From: Aquitalea magnusonii
GTDB lineage: Bacteria > Pseudomonadota > Gammaproteobacteria > Burkholderiales > Chromobacteriaceae
DNA: 64,000 nt
Direction: 5' to 3'
Assembly (NCBI RefSeq): GCF_002217795.2
Contig: NZ_AP018823.1
Location: 2,852,001-2,916,000 of the forward strand
Numbering within the stretch: position 1 is the first letter of the stretch; every line of letters begins with the position of its first letter. This document shows positions 23,741 through 32,476 of this stretch, in pieces. The translations under genes were made by a program, and so were the position numbers. The notes beneath the pieces were generated by a model. The model saw only the letters and a list, made by a program, of their open reading frames with translations, had not been told where the DNA came from and ran no database searches.

Positions 23741-25634
23741 AGCTGCCACCTTCAATGAACTGAAAATCAGCGGCAATCTGCCCTCGCCCAAGGGCACGGT
23801 ACTGAAAATCATGCAACTGAGCGAGCACAATAATGTACCGCTGCCCGAGCTGATTGCCGTGCTCAACACCGACCCGGTCATGATAGGCCGCCTGCTCAAG
23901 CTGGCCAATTCCGCCTCCTATGCGCGCAGCCGCCCTGCCGTGGCGCTTACGCCGGACGTGCTGATGTCCATCGGCCTCAATGCCGTGCATCAGGTAGCCC
24001 TCACCTTTGCCCTGGTGGCCGAGCACCGGCGCGGCCAGTGCCGGGAGTTTGACTATGACTTTCACTGGTCGCGCGCACTGGCCTGCGGAGCCTCCATGCA
24101 GTTGCTGGGCAGCCAGTTACGCATTGCCCCGCCCGGTGAGCTGTTCACCATCGGCATGCTGTCTTCCATCGGCCAACTGGCCATGGCCACGCTGCACCCG
24201 CAAGCCTATGGCCAGTTGATTGCCACACACGGCGGCCCCTATGCCCATGGCCTGGCCCGGCAGGAAGACGCCCGTTTTGGCTACCACCATCTGGATATCG
24301 CCACCGCCCTGCTGCGTGACTGGGGGCTGCCGGTGATGTTCTGCGAGGCGGTCAGACAGCACGAAGACCCTGCGCTGCCCAGCAGCGTGGACAGTTCGCG
24401 GGCGGCACGGCTGTGCCTGTGTCTGCATCTGGCCAGCCGACTGGCCGACCTGTGTTTCCTGGCTGGCGAAGCGCGTGTCCACAGCTATGAAACCCTGAAA
24501 AAGCAGGCCAGCCGGCTGGAGGTCGATCCCAGCCACTTCCCGCGCCTGTGTGATGAAGTGCTGCGCGAGTGGCGCGAATGGAATGCCCAGCTCGCCATTG
24601 CCACCCCGCAGCAGGAATCCTTCTCGCTGCTGGAGCGCCGCCAGCAAATCAGCCCGCGCCCACCGGAGCCGGAAGCAGAACAGGAAGCCCTGCACATCCT
24701 GGTGGTGGAAGACGAAGCCAGCCAGCGCATGATGCTGCAGCGCCTGCTGCAAATTCTGGGACACCAGGTGGAAGTGGCGGCCAATGGCCAGGAAGCCTAT
24801 GAACTGGTGCTCAAACATCCGCCGCAACTGGTGATTACCGACCTGGCGATGCCCGAGGTGGATGGCCTGCAACTGATCCGCCGCCTGCGCGCCATCCCGG
24901 AAGGAAGGCAGATTTACATCATCGTGCTGACCATCCTGGACGATGAAGACAATCTGGCCGCCGTGTTCAGCAGCGGGGCGGACGATTTCATCAGCAAGCC
25001 GATACCGCCGCGCATCCTGCAAGCCAGGCTCAAGGCCGGGCAGCGCATCATCCAGGAACAGCGCAGCCTGCGCCAGGAGCAGGCCCTGCTGCGCCGCCAC
25101 CTGGAGGAGTTGTCCATCGACAACCAACTGGCGCAGGAAGCGGCCCAGACCGATGGCCTGACCGGCCTCTACAATCGTCGCTACGCCATGCGCTACCTGC
25201 CGCAGATCTGGGAGGAAGCCAAGCTCAGCCAGCAACCGCTGTCGGCACTGATGCTGGATATCGACCACTTCAAGGTAGTGAATGACGAACACGGCCATGA
25301 TGTCGGCGACATCATCTTGCAACAGTTTGCCGGCATCTTGCGGCTGTTCTGCCGCCGTACCGACATTATCTGCCGCTTTGGTGGCGAGGAATTCCTCATC
25401 ATCCTGCCGGATACCCGGCTGGCCACCGCCATCCAGGTGGCCGAACGCATCCGCGCCACCCTGGCCGGTCGCAATATGGTGGCTTCCGGACTGGCACTAA
25501 GCCTGACGGTGAGCATAGGCGTGGCAGAGAAAAATACCGCTCATGTGTCGGTGGAGGCACTGATCAAGGCAGCGGATCAGGCGCTGTACCGCGCCAAGCG
25601 CACCGGCCGCAACCGGGTGGAAGCCGCGCCCTGA
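23733..25634 (+). CDS. HDOD-receiver-GGDEF protein
   Basis: 633 residues from the ATG after GGAG (6-base spacing), overlapping the previous stop by 8 bp. An in-frame ATG 39 bases earlier has no site. Domains: HDOD (about 5-215; LPSPKGTVLKIMQLS ... NTDPVMIGRLLKLANSASY), receiver (about 320-440; acceptor Asp in VITDLAMPEVD, about 370) and GGDEF (about 470-630; signature GGEEF near 550). The inhibitory-site motif RxxD (RRTD) lies five residues before GGEEF, so the cyclase is probably active and product-inhibited. Having HDOD, receiver and cyclase in one chain is unusual. Confidence 0.9.
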   Translation: MLEAATFNELKISGNLPSPKGTVLKIMQLSEHNNVPLPELIAVLNTDPVMIGRLLKLANSASYARSRPAVALTPDVLMSIGLNAVHQVALTFALVAEHRRGQCREFDYDFHWSRALACGASMQLLGSQLRIAPPGELFTIGMLSSIGQLAMATLHPQAYGQLIATHGGPYAHGLARQEDARFGYHHLDIATALLRDWGLPVMFCEAVRQHEDPALPSSVDSSRAARLCLCLHLASRLADLCFLAGEARVHSYETLKKQASRLEVDPSHFPRLCDEVLREWREWNAQLAIATPQQESFSLLERRQQISPRPPEPEAEQEALHILVVEDEASQRMMLQRLLQILGHQVEVAANGQEAYELVLKHPPQLVITDLAMPEVDGLQLIRRLRAIPEGRQIYIIVLTILDDEDNLAAVFSSGADDFISKPIPPRILQARLKAGQRIIQEQRSLRQEQALLRRHLEELSIDNQLAQEAAQTDGLTGLYNRRYAMRYLPQIWEEAKLSQQPLSALMLDIDHFKVVNDEHGHDVGDIILQQFAGILRLFCRRTDIICRFGGEEFLIILPDTRLATAIQVAERIRATLAGRNMVASGLALSLTVSIGVAEKNTAHVSVEALIKAADQALYRAKRTGRNRVEAAP

Positions 25635-25649
25635 AGGCTCCGCAGGCAC

Positions 25650-25677
25650 AAAAACCAGCGGCCACAGATGGCGCTGG
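25650..25677 (-). terminator. Intrinsic terminator of phhA
   Basis: A 9-bp stem with one bulge (CCAGC, bulged G, GCCA / TGGC, GCTGG) and loop CAGA, followed on the minus strand by TTTTT (complement of 25650-25654). It lies in the 70-bp gap between the converging GGDEF gene and phhA. A second overlapping inverted repeat (GCGGCCACA / TGTGGCCGC) could act for the plus strand. Confidence 0.75.
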
Positions 25678-25704
25678 CTTGTCTTGTGGCCGCCCGCCCT
25701 GGCC

Positions 25705-26598
25705 TCAGAGATCGGCGCTATCCGCCCAGCCGACACGGCTGCCGACATGGAATACCTTGTCGGCAGCATCGATATCCCCCGCCCCCAGTACCGGCATGGT
25801 CTGCAACGACTGGTAGATGGGGGCAAAATCCACCGCCGTGGCGTCAAACAACTGCTGGAAGCTGTCGATGACAAAATAGGTTTTCTGGAAGGTGTCGATG
25901 CGATAGCGGGTGCGCATCAGCCGTTGCAGCTCAAAACCAAGCCGGTTGGGGCTGTCGCTGTCCAGGCAGTACAGCGATTCGGACTTGCTGGACACAATGC
26001 CGGCACCGTAAATGCGCATGCCTTGCGGCGTATTGATCAGGCCGAATTCCACCGTGTACCAGTACAGGCGTGCCAGCACCGGCAGAAAGCCCAGATGCTT
26101 GGCCTTCATGCCACCCTGGCCATAGGCTTGCAGGTAATCGGCAAATACCGGGTTCATCAGCAGCGGGACATGGCCGAACAGGTCATGAAACACGTCCGGC
26201 TCTTGCAGGTAGTCCAGCTGGTGCGGCTCGCGCAGCCACCAGGTCACCGGAAAGCGGCGGTTGGCCAGGTGGGCAAAGAACACCTCATCCGGAATCAGCC
26301 CCGGTACCGCCACGATGCGCCAGCCGGTGGCGGCCAGCAGCTTGCGGTTGAGCCGCTCGAAATCGGGTACGCGTTCGGCATCCACTTCCAGTTGCTGCAG
26401 CCCCTGCATGAATTCATCACAGGCGCGGCCCGGCAGCATGGCGCACTGACGCCGGTACAGCGTGGCCCAGGTGGCGTGGTCCTCTGCGCTATAGCGCTGC
26501 TGCGGCTGTGCCAGGGTGTAGTCGGTCGCATCATGGCCCAGGCCCTGGTTCTTGCGGGTGGTGATGTCGGGGACGACAAAAGCACTGCGGTCGTTCAT
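25705..26598 (-). CDS. phhA: Phenylalanine 4-monooxygenase
   Basis: 297 residues, the same length as the Chromobacterium violaceum enzyme. The non-haem iron ligands are His138 and His143 (DVFHDLFGHVPL) and Glu184 (YWYTVEFGL). The pterin-binding and substrate region VAVPGLIPDEVFFAHLANRR is intact. It converts phenylalanine to tyrosine with tetrahydrobiopterin and O2. There is no N-terminal ACT regulatory domain, as normal for bacterial enzymes. The start MNDRSAFVVPDITTRKN matches the known N-terminus; longer in-frame extensions are rejected. It is divergent from an Lrp/AsnC regulator that probably controls it. Confidence 0.97.
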   Translation of the reverse strand: MNDRSAFVVPDITTRKNQGLGHDATDYTLAQPQQRYSAEDHATWATLYRRQCAMLPGRACDEFMQGLQQLEVDAERVPDFERLNRKLLAATGWRIVAVPGLIPDEVFFAHLANRRFPVTWWLREPHQLDYLQEPDVFHDLFGHVPLLMNPVFADYLQAYGQGGMKAKHLGFLPVLARLYWYTVEFGLINTPQGMRIYGAGIVSSKSESLYCLDSDSPNRLGFELQRLMRTRYRIDTFQKTYFVIDSFQQLFDATAVDFAPIYQSLQTMPVLGAGDIDAADKVFHVGSRVGWADSADL

Positions 26599-26736
26599 GG
26601 TGGCACATCCGGTAGGTGGGGATGTTTTCAGTGTAGAAGCGATCGCCTGCGGCAGGTCCGCAAGTTTTGCCATGATTGCTGATTTTTTGCATACTTCACG
26701 CATGAAATAGCAAATCTACGCACAGGATATGCATTA

Positions 26737-27210
26737 ATGGAACTGGATCGTTTTGACTGGCAGATTCTGCAAGCCTTGCAGCAGGATGCGCGCAGCACCC
26801 ACCAGAAGCTGGCCCAGCAGATTGCGCTGTCCGCCTCGCAGATTGGCCGCCGCCTGCAGCGCATGGAAGAAAACGGGGTGGTGCAGGGCTATCAGGTGAA
26901 CATCCTGCCGGAAAAAATCGGCCTGTCGGTGATGGCCTTCGCCCATGTCAGCCTGGAGCGGCACAGCGAGAGTTCGCTGCGTGAATTTGCCCAGGCCATC
27001 GATGCGCTGCCGGAAGTGCTGGAATGCTATGCCACCGCCGGCGAAGCCGACTATCTGCTGCGCATCGTGGTGGCCGATCTGCCCTCGCTGTCGCGCTTCG
27101 TGATGAACCGGCTGATGCAGCTGTCGCTGGTACGCAGCGTGAAGTCCACCATCATTCTGGACGCCATCAAGCACACCAGCAAACTGCCATTGCCGCACGC
27201 ACGCGGCTGA
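26737..27210 (+). CDS. Lrp/AsnC-family transcriptional regulator
   Basis: 157 residues: N-terminal helix-turn-helix (FDWQILQALQQDARSTHQKL ... LSASQIGRRLQRMEENGVV) and C-terminal RAM/AsnC ligand domain (ALPEVLECYATAGEADYLLR). It is divergent from phhA with 138 bp between starts, so it likely senses an aromatic amino acid and regulates phhA. This is inference from arrangement; the family responds to amino acids generally. The start has AGGA 9 bases upstream. Confidence 0.92.
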   Translation: MELDRFDWQILQALQQDARSTHQKLAQQIALSASQIGRRLQRMEENGVVQGYQVNILPEKIGLSVMAFAHVSLERHSESSLREFAQAIDALPEVLECYATAGEADYLLRIVVADLPSLSRFVMNRLMQLSLVRSVKSTIILDAIKHTSKLPLPHARG

Positions 27211-27213
27211 ATC

Positions 27214-28137
27214 TCAACGGCGCAGACGCTGCCAGGAGAGCAGCAGGAGCAGCGCCAGCGTGCCTGCCAGCATGCCCACCAGCACATCCAGAATGGCTGG
27301 CAACAGCAGACGTGCCAGCGCACCGATGCCCGGCAGGTGCGACAGCGGATGCACTACGCCCTCGATGGCATGGTGCAACCAGGGCCAGCCATGGCTGATG
27401 ATGCCGCCGCCCACCATGAACATGGCCACGGTGCCGATGACGGCCAATGCCTTCATCAGCCAGGGCATGCCATGGATCAGGCCACGGCCAAGCAGGCTAC
27501 GCAGCCTGCCCCCCTGGCGCAGCAGGTAAAAGCCGATGTCATCCAGCTTCACCAGCAGTCCGACAAAACCGTATACCCCCACGGTCATGATCAGCGCCAC
27601 GCCGGCCAGCACGACCAGTTGCGAACTGAATGTCGCACTGGCCACCGTACCCAGCGTGATGGCAATGATTTCGGCGGACAAGACAAAGTCGGTGCGAATG
27701 GCCCCCTTCACCTTTTGCGCTTCCATCACCAGCGGGTCGAGGGCCGGATCAGCCAGCATGGCTGACAGTTCGGCCTCGTGCGCGGCATCCTCCTCCTTGT
27801 CATGCAACAAGGGATGCGCCAGCTTTTCCATCCCCTCCAGGCAAAGATACACCCCGCCCAGCATCAGCAAGGGCATCACCGCCCAGGGAGCAAAGGCGCT
27901 CAGCGCCAGGGCAATCGGCACCAGAATCGCCTTGTTGTACAAGGAGCCGCGCGCCACCGCCCACACCACCGGCAATTCGCGCTCGGCCCGCACACCGCTT
28001 ACCTGCTGCGCATTCAGCGCCAGATCATCCCCCAATACCCCGGCGGTCTTGCGCGCGGCCACCTTGGTCATGGCCGCCACATCGTCCAGCACGGTGGCAA
28101 TATCGTCTAGCAAAGTTAACAGGCTGGCTCCCGCCAT
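27214..28137 (-). CDS. DUF808 family inner-membrane protein (YedI-like)
   Basis: 307 residues. The start [20 protein letters not shown], then [20 protein letters not shown], is the DUF808 signature. Several transmembrane segments follow ([49 protein letters not shown]; and a C-terminal hairpin). [14 protein letters not shown] motif with His and acidic residues nearby ([14 protein letters not shown]) may bind metal. The function of this widespread family is unknown. It converges on the Lrp-type gene with 3 bp between stops and has a GAAGGA ribosome site. Confidence 0.9.
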   Translation of the reverse strand: MAGASLLTLLDDIATVLDDVAAMTKVAARKTAGVLGDDLALNAQQVSGVRAERELPVVWAVARGSLYNKAILVPIALALSAFAPWAVMPLLMLGGVYLCLEGMEKLAHPLLHDKEEDAAHEAELSAMLADPALDPLVMEAQKVKGAIRTDFVLSAEIIAITLGTVASATFSSQLVVLAGVALIMTVGVYGFVGLLVKLDDIGFYLLRQGGRLRSLLGRGLIHGMPWLMKALAVIGTVAMFMVGGGIISHGWPWLHHAIEGVVHPLSHLPGIGALARLLLPAILDVLVGMLAGTLALLLLLSWQRLRR

Positions 28138-28263
28138 GATTTTTCCTTCACATCCTGATGCGGCTGGCCCGGTGGGCCGCCACTGTTATTGGCAACCGGC
28201 ATCGAGGCCGGCTGGTCCTGAGCGACAGGCCGGGTCATTGTAGCGGAAGGAGACTGCAGTGGC

Positions 28264-29169
28264 TCAGCCGCCGGGCCGCGTCGCGGGAGCGGGCGGCTCG
28301 GGCATGGGGGAAATCGCGTGCAGCAGGCCAAAATCGACATGGTCCTCGCCGTGTTCATCGGTATACAGCAGGTCCTGGTACTGATGGTTCCAGCGGATGT
28401 CCTCATGCTGGAAGATATGGCGCGACGCCATGGGCTGACGGGTGATTTCATCACTGCCGCTGATGGACAGGATGAAGCCGGCACGTAGCTGCGCCAGCTC
28501 TTCGGCACTGCGGCCATACAAGGGGCTGTATGCGTCGATGACATGCATCAGCGTCCAGCTAAGCACAAACATGGGATGGTGCTGGCGCTGCAGCTTGAGA
28601 TCATGCAGCCGCCGCAGCGCAGTACCTTCGCTGCTGACCGTATTGAGCAGCATGTGCAGTTGCGCTTGGGCATCAACAATCACGTTCTGCCGCGCATTGG
28701 CAGCGCGCAGCATCAATACCTGCTGGCCATCCATGGTGCGGATCACCGGGTGGCGGGCAAACACGATGCGGGAGCGCGGCAAGGAAAAGCGGGCAAAGGT
28801 CACACCGGTGACCAGGGCCAGACTCATCATGCCGATGAAGATTTCCAGCATGCTGACCACATGGGCGTATACCGTCTGCGGATGCATGTCGCCATAGCCC
28901 ACGGTGGCCAGGGTTTCCACGCTGAAGAAAAACGCGCCCCAGAAGTCACGCGGGTACTGGTTGGCAATGCTGGCCGCACCCAACTGGTACAGGCTGGCAA
29001 ACACGACATTGAGTACAAAAAACAAGGCGGCAATGCACACATAGAACTGCGGCCAGCTCATGGTCATGCACACATGGTAAACATCGTGTGCCAGCCGTAG
29101 CGGCAAGCGATGCACATGAATGATGCGCCCTCCCACTTCCACCTGCCTTCCCTTGCCGTGCTGCTTCAT
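28264..29169 (-). CDS. KirBac-type inward-rectifier potassium channel
   Basis: 301 residues from the ATG after AGAGG. Two transmembrane helices (FYVCIAALFFVLNVVFASLY; VSMLEIFIGMMSLALVTGVT) flank a pore loop with the K+ selectivity filter TVGYGD (about 90-95). The C-terminal 170 residues form the cytoplasmic immunoglobulin-like domain of Kir channels (FARHPVIRTMDGQQVLMLRA ... IDAYSPLYGRS). The amphipathic slide helix before TM1 is visible (LRLAHDVYHVCM). It would be a tetrameric channel gated by lipids, ions or pH. It is monocistronic and divergent from cardiolipin synthase; anionic lipids gate KirBac channels, which makes that pairing notable. Confidence 0.92.
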   Translation of the reverse strand: MKQHGKGRQVEVGGRIIHVHRLPLRLAHDVYHVCMTMSWPQFYVCIAALFFVLNVVFASLYQLGAASIANQYPRDFWGAFFFSVETLATVGYGDMHPQTVYAHVVSMLEIFIGMMSLALVTGVTFARFSLPRSRIVFARHPVIRTMDGQQVLMLRAANARQNVIVDAQAQLHMLLNTVSSEGTALRRLHDLKLQRQHHPMFVLSWTLMHVIDAYSPLYGRSAEELAQLRAGFILSISGSDEITRQPMASRHIFQHEDIRWNHQYQDLLYTDEHGEDHVDFGLLHAISPMPEPPAPATRPGG

Positions 29170-29284
29170 CTGTCTGCCTCTTTCACCGGTTGCCGCCATT
29201 GTCTGCAGCCCTCTGGCCAGCGTCAATCCACCTCCCGCCGCGCAGTTTGGACGCCGCCGCCATCACTCTGGCATGATGCCAGCC

Positions 29285-30733
29285 ATGAGCACCTACTCTG
29301 CCGTGATCCTGCTGTTACACCTCAGCCTGCAATTACTGCTGGTGGTGCGCGTGTTGCTGCGCCCCTACCGCGACCCTGCGGCGCGCATTGCCTGGATTGT
29401 CGTGGTTCTGGCCATGCCAGTTATCGGCATCCTGGCCTACCTGCTGCTTGGCGAGGTCAGCATCGGCAAACGACGCATGGCCAGGCTGGCGCGCATCCAG
29501 CAGCAACTGCCGGCACTCCCGGCCTTGCCGGCCGGTGGCAGCGGGCAGGCACTGCCTGACCATCAGGCGGCGCTGTTTCGTGTCGGCCAGTCCATCAGCG
29601 GCTTTGCCGCCTGCCAGGGCAATCAGGCACAGTTGCTGGCCGACTCCAACCACACCATTGCCAGCATGGTGGCCGATATCGATGCCGCGCAGCAGCATGT
29701 CCACCTGCTGTTTTATATCTGGCTGCCAGACCATAACGGCAGCCGCATGGCGCAGGCGGTGATACGGGCGGCACAACGCGGGGTGACATGCCGGGTGCTG
29801 GTGGATGATGTCGGCTCGCGCGATCTGCTGCACTCGCCGCTATGGCGGCAAATGCAGGCCGCCGGGGTGAAACTGGCAGCAGCCCTGCCGGTGGGCAATC
29901 CCTTGCTGCGCCCGTTCAGCGGGCGGATAGACCTGCGCAATCACCGCAAGATCGTGGTGATAGACCACTACACCGGCTACTGCGGCAGCCAGAACTGTGC
30001 CGACCCGGAGTTTCGCATCAAGCCGCGCTTTGCACCGTGGGTGGATGCCGTCATCCGCATTGGCGGGCCGGTGGTGCAGCAGACGCAGCGGCTGTTTGCC
30101 ACCGACTGGATGCTGGCTACCGGGGAGAACCTGATCCCGCTGCTTGCCAGCACGCCGCCACCAGCAGAGGGCAGCACCCGCGGCGGCATCCTGGCCCAAG
30201 CCATCGGCACCGGCCCCACCGCGCGTCATTCGGCCATGCCGGAACTGTTTGTGGTGCTGATGTATAGCGCGCGTCATACGCTCACCATCACCACCCCCTA
30301 CTACGTGCCGGACGAAGCACTGCAATCCGCGCTGTGTGCGGCAGCCCAGCGCGGGGTGGCCACCACCTTGCAATTGCCGGCGCGCAATGATTCGCTGGTG
30401 GTAAGCGCCGCCAGCCGCAGCTATTACGCCGAGCTGCTGGCCGCCGGAGTGGTGATTGCCGAATATCACGGCGGCTTGCTGCACAGCAAGCTGCTGACGG
30501 TGGACGAGGAAGTGTGCCTGATCGGCTCGGCCAATCTGGACCGGCGCAGTTTCGAGCTGAATTACGAAAACAATCTGCTGTGCCACGACCGCGAATTAAC
30601 CGCAGCGCTGCGTCAGCGGCAGCAACAATACCTGCAGCACTGCAGCCTGGTTGGTGCCGACAGCGTGGCCGCCTGGCCGCTGTGGCGACGGTTGTGGAAC
30701 AATGCCGTCGCCATGCTGGGCCCCTTGCTGTAA
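29285..30733 (+). CDS. cls: Cardiolipin synthase (phospholipase D family)
   Basis: 482 residues, the usual ClsA length, from the ATG opening MSTYSAVILLLHLSLQL. Two N-terminal transmembrane segments (about 5-22 and 33-55) precede two PLD catalytic HKD motifs: NHRKIVVIDHYTG (about 219) and HSKLLTVDEEV (about 399), each followed by the expected GS(Q/A)N. It joins two phosphatidylglycerol molecules, or PG plus PE, into cardiolipin at the inner membrane. Starts 9-12 bases upstream (ATGATG) are possible; no strong ribosome site decides. It ends 6 bp from the converging ogt gene. Confidence 0.94.
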   Translation: MSTYSAVILLLHLSLQLLLVVRVLLRPYRDPAARIAWIVVVLAMPVIGILAYLLLGEVSIGKRRMARLARIQQQLPALPALPAGGSGQALPDHQAALFRVGQSISGFAACQGNQAQLLADSNHTIASMVADIDAAQQHVHLLFYIWLPDHNGSRMAQAVIRAAQRGVTCRVLVDDVGSRDLLHSPLWRQMQAAGVKLAAALPVGNPLLRPFSGRIDLRNHRKIVVIDHYTGYCGSQNCADPEFRIKPRFAPWVDAVIRIGGPVVQQTQRLFATDWMLATGENLIPLLASTPPPAEGSTRGGILAQAIGTGPTARHSAMPELFVVLMYSARHTLTITTPYYVPDEALQSALCAAAQRGVATTLQLPARNDSLVVSAASRSYYAELLAAGVVIAEYHGGLLHSKLLTVDEEVCLIGSANLDRRSFELNYENNLLCHDRELTAALRQRQQQYLQHCSLVGADSVAAWPLWRRLWNNAVAMLGPLL

Positions 30734-30739
30734 GGCGGC

Positions 30740-31441
30740 TCAGCCGGCAAACAGGCCGGGCACGGTGTTTTCCTGTTCGAAGCGCAGCAAGGCGGCCTTC
30801 AGCGGCAAGCCGCCGGCATAGCCGGTAAGGCTGCCATCCGCCCCCAGCACCCGGTGGCAGGGCACGATCAGCGCAATCGGGTTTGTCGCATTGGCCCGCC
30901 CCACCGCGCGGGCCGCACCGGGCTTGCCCAGCGCCAGTGCCAGTTCGCCATAACTCATGGTCTGGCCGTAGGGAATCCGGCACAGCGCCGCCCACACTTC
31001 CTGCTGGAAATCCGTACCATGCGCGGCCAGCGGGATATCAAAACTGCGCCGCTCACCGCGCTGGTATTCATGCAGCTGGCGCGCCACTTCGGCCACCGCG
31101 GCATCGTCGCGCCGGCTGCCGGACAACACCGCCCGCTGCATTTCCTGTTGCAGATGAAAATCCAGCCGCAGCAGGCGGCCTTGCAGGTCCAGCCACACCA
31201 TGGCGGGGCCGAAGCGGGTGTCCACCACGCCGTGGCAGGCGGCGTTGGGCGGCACGCTCATGGCGGTCATGCTGCCATCTTCCGCTTGCGGACTGCTTGA
31301 CGGTGCCTGGGGCGTGCCGGCATTGCCATCCCACAAGCCACCCTGGGCAAACAATGGGGCAGCCGCGCGCGAAGCGGGCGCAGACAGGCTGGACACCTCA
31401 GGCGCATCCTGGCTGAACAGATCGGGTATCTCGGGTTTCAT
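30740..31441 (-). CDS. ogt: O6-methylguanine-DNA methyltransferase with N-terminal extension
   Basis: 233 residues. The active-site motif IVPCHRVLG holds the alkyl-acceptor Cys, preceded by the DNA-binding helix-turn-helix region (IPYGQTMSYGELALALGKPG) and followed by LTGYAGGLPLK. It transfers methyl groups from O6-alkylguanine to itself. About 65 low-complexity N-terminal residues (Ala/Ser/Pro-rich) precede the conserved fold; Met58 or Met61 could be the true start. However, the first ATG overlaps the alkA stop (ATGA), arguing that translation starts there. It forms an operon with alkA. Confidence 0.92.
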   Translation of the reverse strand: MKPEIPDLFSQDAPEVSSLSAPASRAAAPLFAQGGLWDGNAGTPQAPSSSPQAEDGSMTAMSVPPNAACHGVVDTRFGPAMVWLDLQGRLLRLDFHLQQEMQRAVLSGSRRDDAAVAEVARQLHEYQRGERRSFDIPLAAHGTDFQQEVWAALCRIPYGQTMSYGELALALGKPGAARAVGRANATNPIALIVPCHRVLGADGSLTGYAGGLPLKAALLRFEQENTVPGLFAG

Positions 31442-32346
31442 GCATGCTCCGTCAGGCTGGCCCACAAATGCAGGGTGGCCAGACTGCGACAGGGTGAAAA
31501 GACTTGCATCAGCTGCTCGGTCTGGCGCGCATCGGGCCGCGCGGCCAGCGCATAAAAGCGCTGCAAGGCGGTAGCGAGGCCACTGTCGCCAATCGGCGCA
31601 CAATCGCCCAGGCCCAGGCCGCGCAGCATCACATAACGTGCTGTCCACGGCCCCACGCCATGCAGGGCCAGCAATTGGCGCTCCGCCGCCTCCGCCCCTT
31701 GCCGGGACAAGTCCGCCAGCGGGAGGCTGCCATCCAGCACGGCGCGGGCGGCCCCCAGCAAATAACTGGCCTTGGAGCGGGAAAAACGCTGCGCCGTCAG
31801 TTGCTCGGCAGACAACGCGGCAACTTGCTCCGGGCCGGGATGGGCCAGCAAGGTGCTGCCGGCAATCGGCACACCAGAGAGCTGAATCAGGCTGCGCCGG
31901 AGCGCAGTGGCAAAGGACAGATTGATCTGCTGGCCGATGATGGCCCAGCACAAGGCTTCGAACGGTTCGGCAGTCAGCGGCAGCCACAGCGCGGGCTTGC
32001 CCGCCAGCAGACGCGCGGCATCCGGCTGCTGGCGCCCCAGTTGCATCCAGGCAGCGCGCTGGCCGTTCAGCCCCGCCATGCGCAGCACGGCCTGGCGCAC
32101 ACTGGGCAGCAAGGCGTCCCAGTCATGACTGGCCGCTCCGCTTGCCTTTACCTGCAGCGCAGGCCCGCTGAAATCCAGTTGCAGGCAGAGCGGGCAGCCC
32201 GCCAGCAGCAGGCCCTTGCGCAATCGGCTGCCCTGCTGCCATTCGGCCGGGCCTGCCGGATCGCGGCCATGGTAGGCCAGTACGCTGGCAGCCTGGTAGT
32301 CCTCCGGCAAATCCAGGGCAAAGCCATATTCCACCACCTGCTGCAT
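31438..32346 (-). CDS. alkA: DNA-3-methyladenine glycosylase II (AlkA-like)
   Basis: 302 residues from the ATG after GGGAG; a GTG 12 bases upstream is a weaker choice. An AlkA N-terminal domain (EYGFALDLPEDYQAASVLAY) precedes the helix-hairpin-helix and GPD region: LLALHGVGPWTARYVMLRGL then CAPIGDSGL with the catalytic Asp. WAIIGQQINLSFATALRR is the conserved helix before it. It excises alkylated purines for base-excision repair. There is no fused Ada domain, and no ada regulator gene lies next to the operon. The downstream ogt gene completes a two-gene alkylation-repair unit. Confidence 0.92.
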   Translation of the reverse strand: MQQVVEYGFALDLPEDYQAASVLAYHGRDPAGPAEWQQGSRLRKGLLLAGCPLCLQLDFSGPALQVKASGAASHDWDALLPSVRQAVLRMAGLNGQRAAWMQLGRQQPDAARLLAGKPALWLPLTAEPFEALCWAIIGQQINLSFATALRRSLIQLSGVPIAGSTLLAHPGPEQVAALSAEQLTAQRFSRSKASYLLGAARAVLDGSLPLADLSRQGAEAAERQLLALHGVGPWTARYVMLRGLGLGDCAPIGDSGLATALQRFYALAARPDARQTEQLMQVFSPCRSLATLHLWASLTEHA

Positions 32347-32476
32347 GCATGCTCCCACAATGTGCTCATCCTGCTGACCAGGACCGGATTATCGCGCAGA
32401 AGCCAGCGGGCGGCACCTTGCAAATTGCGCCGGCATTCCACGCCTTGCATGCGTGGCTAGGTGGCGGCGCGAGCTG

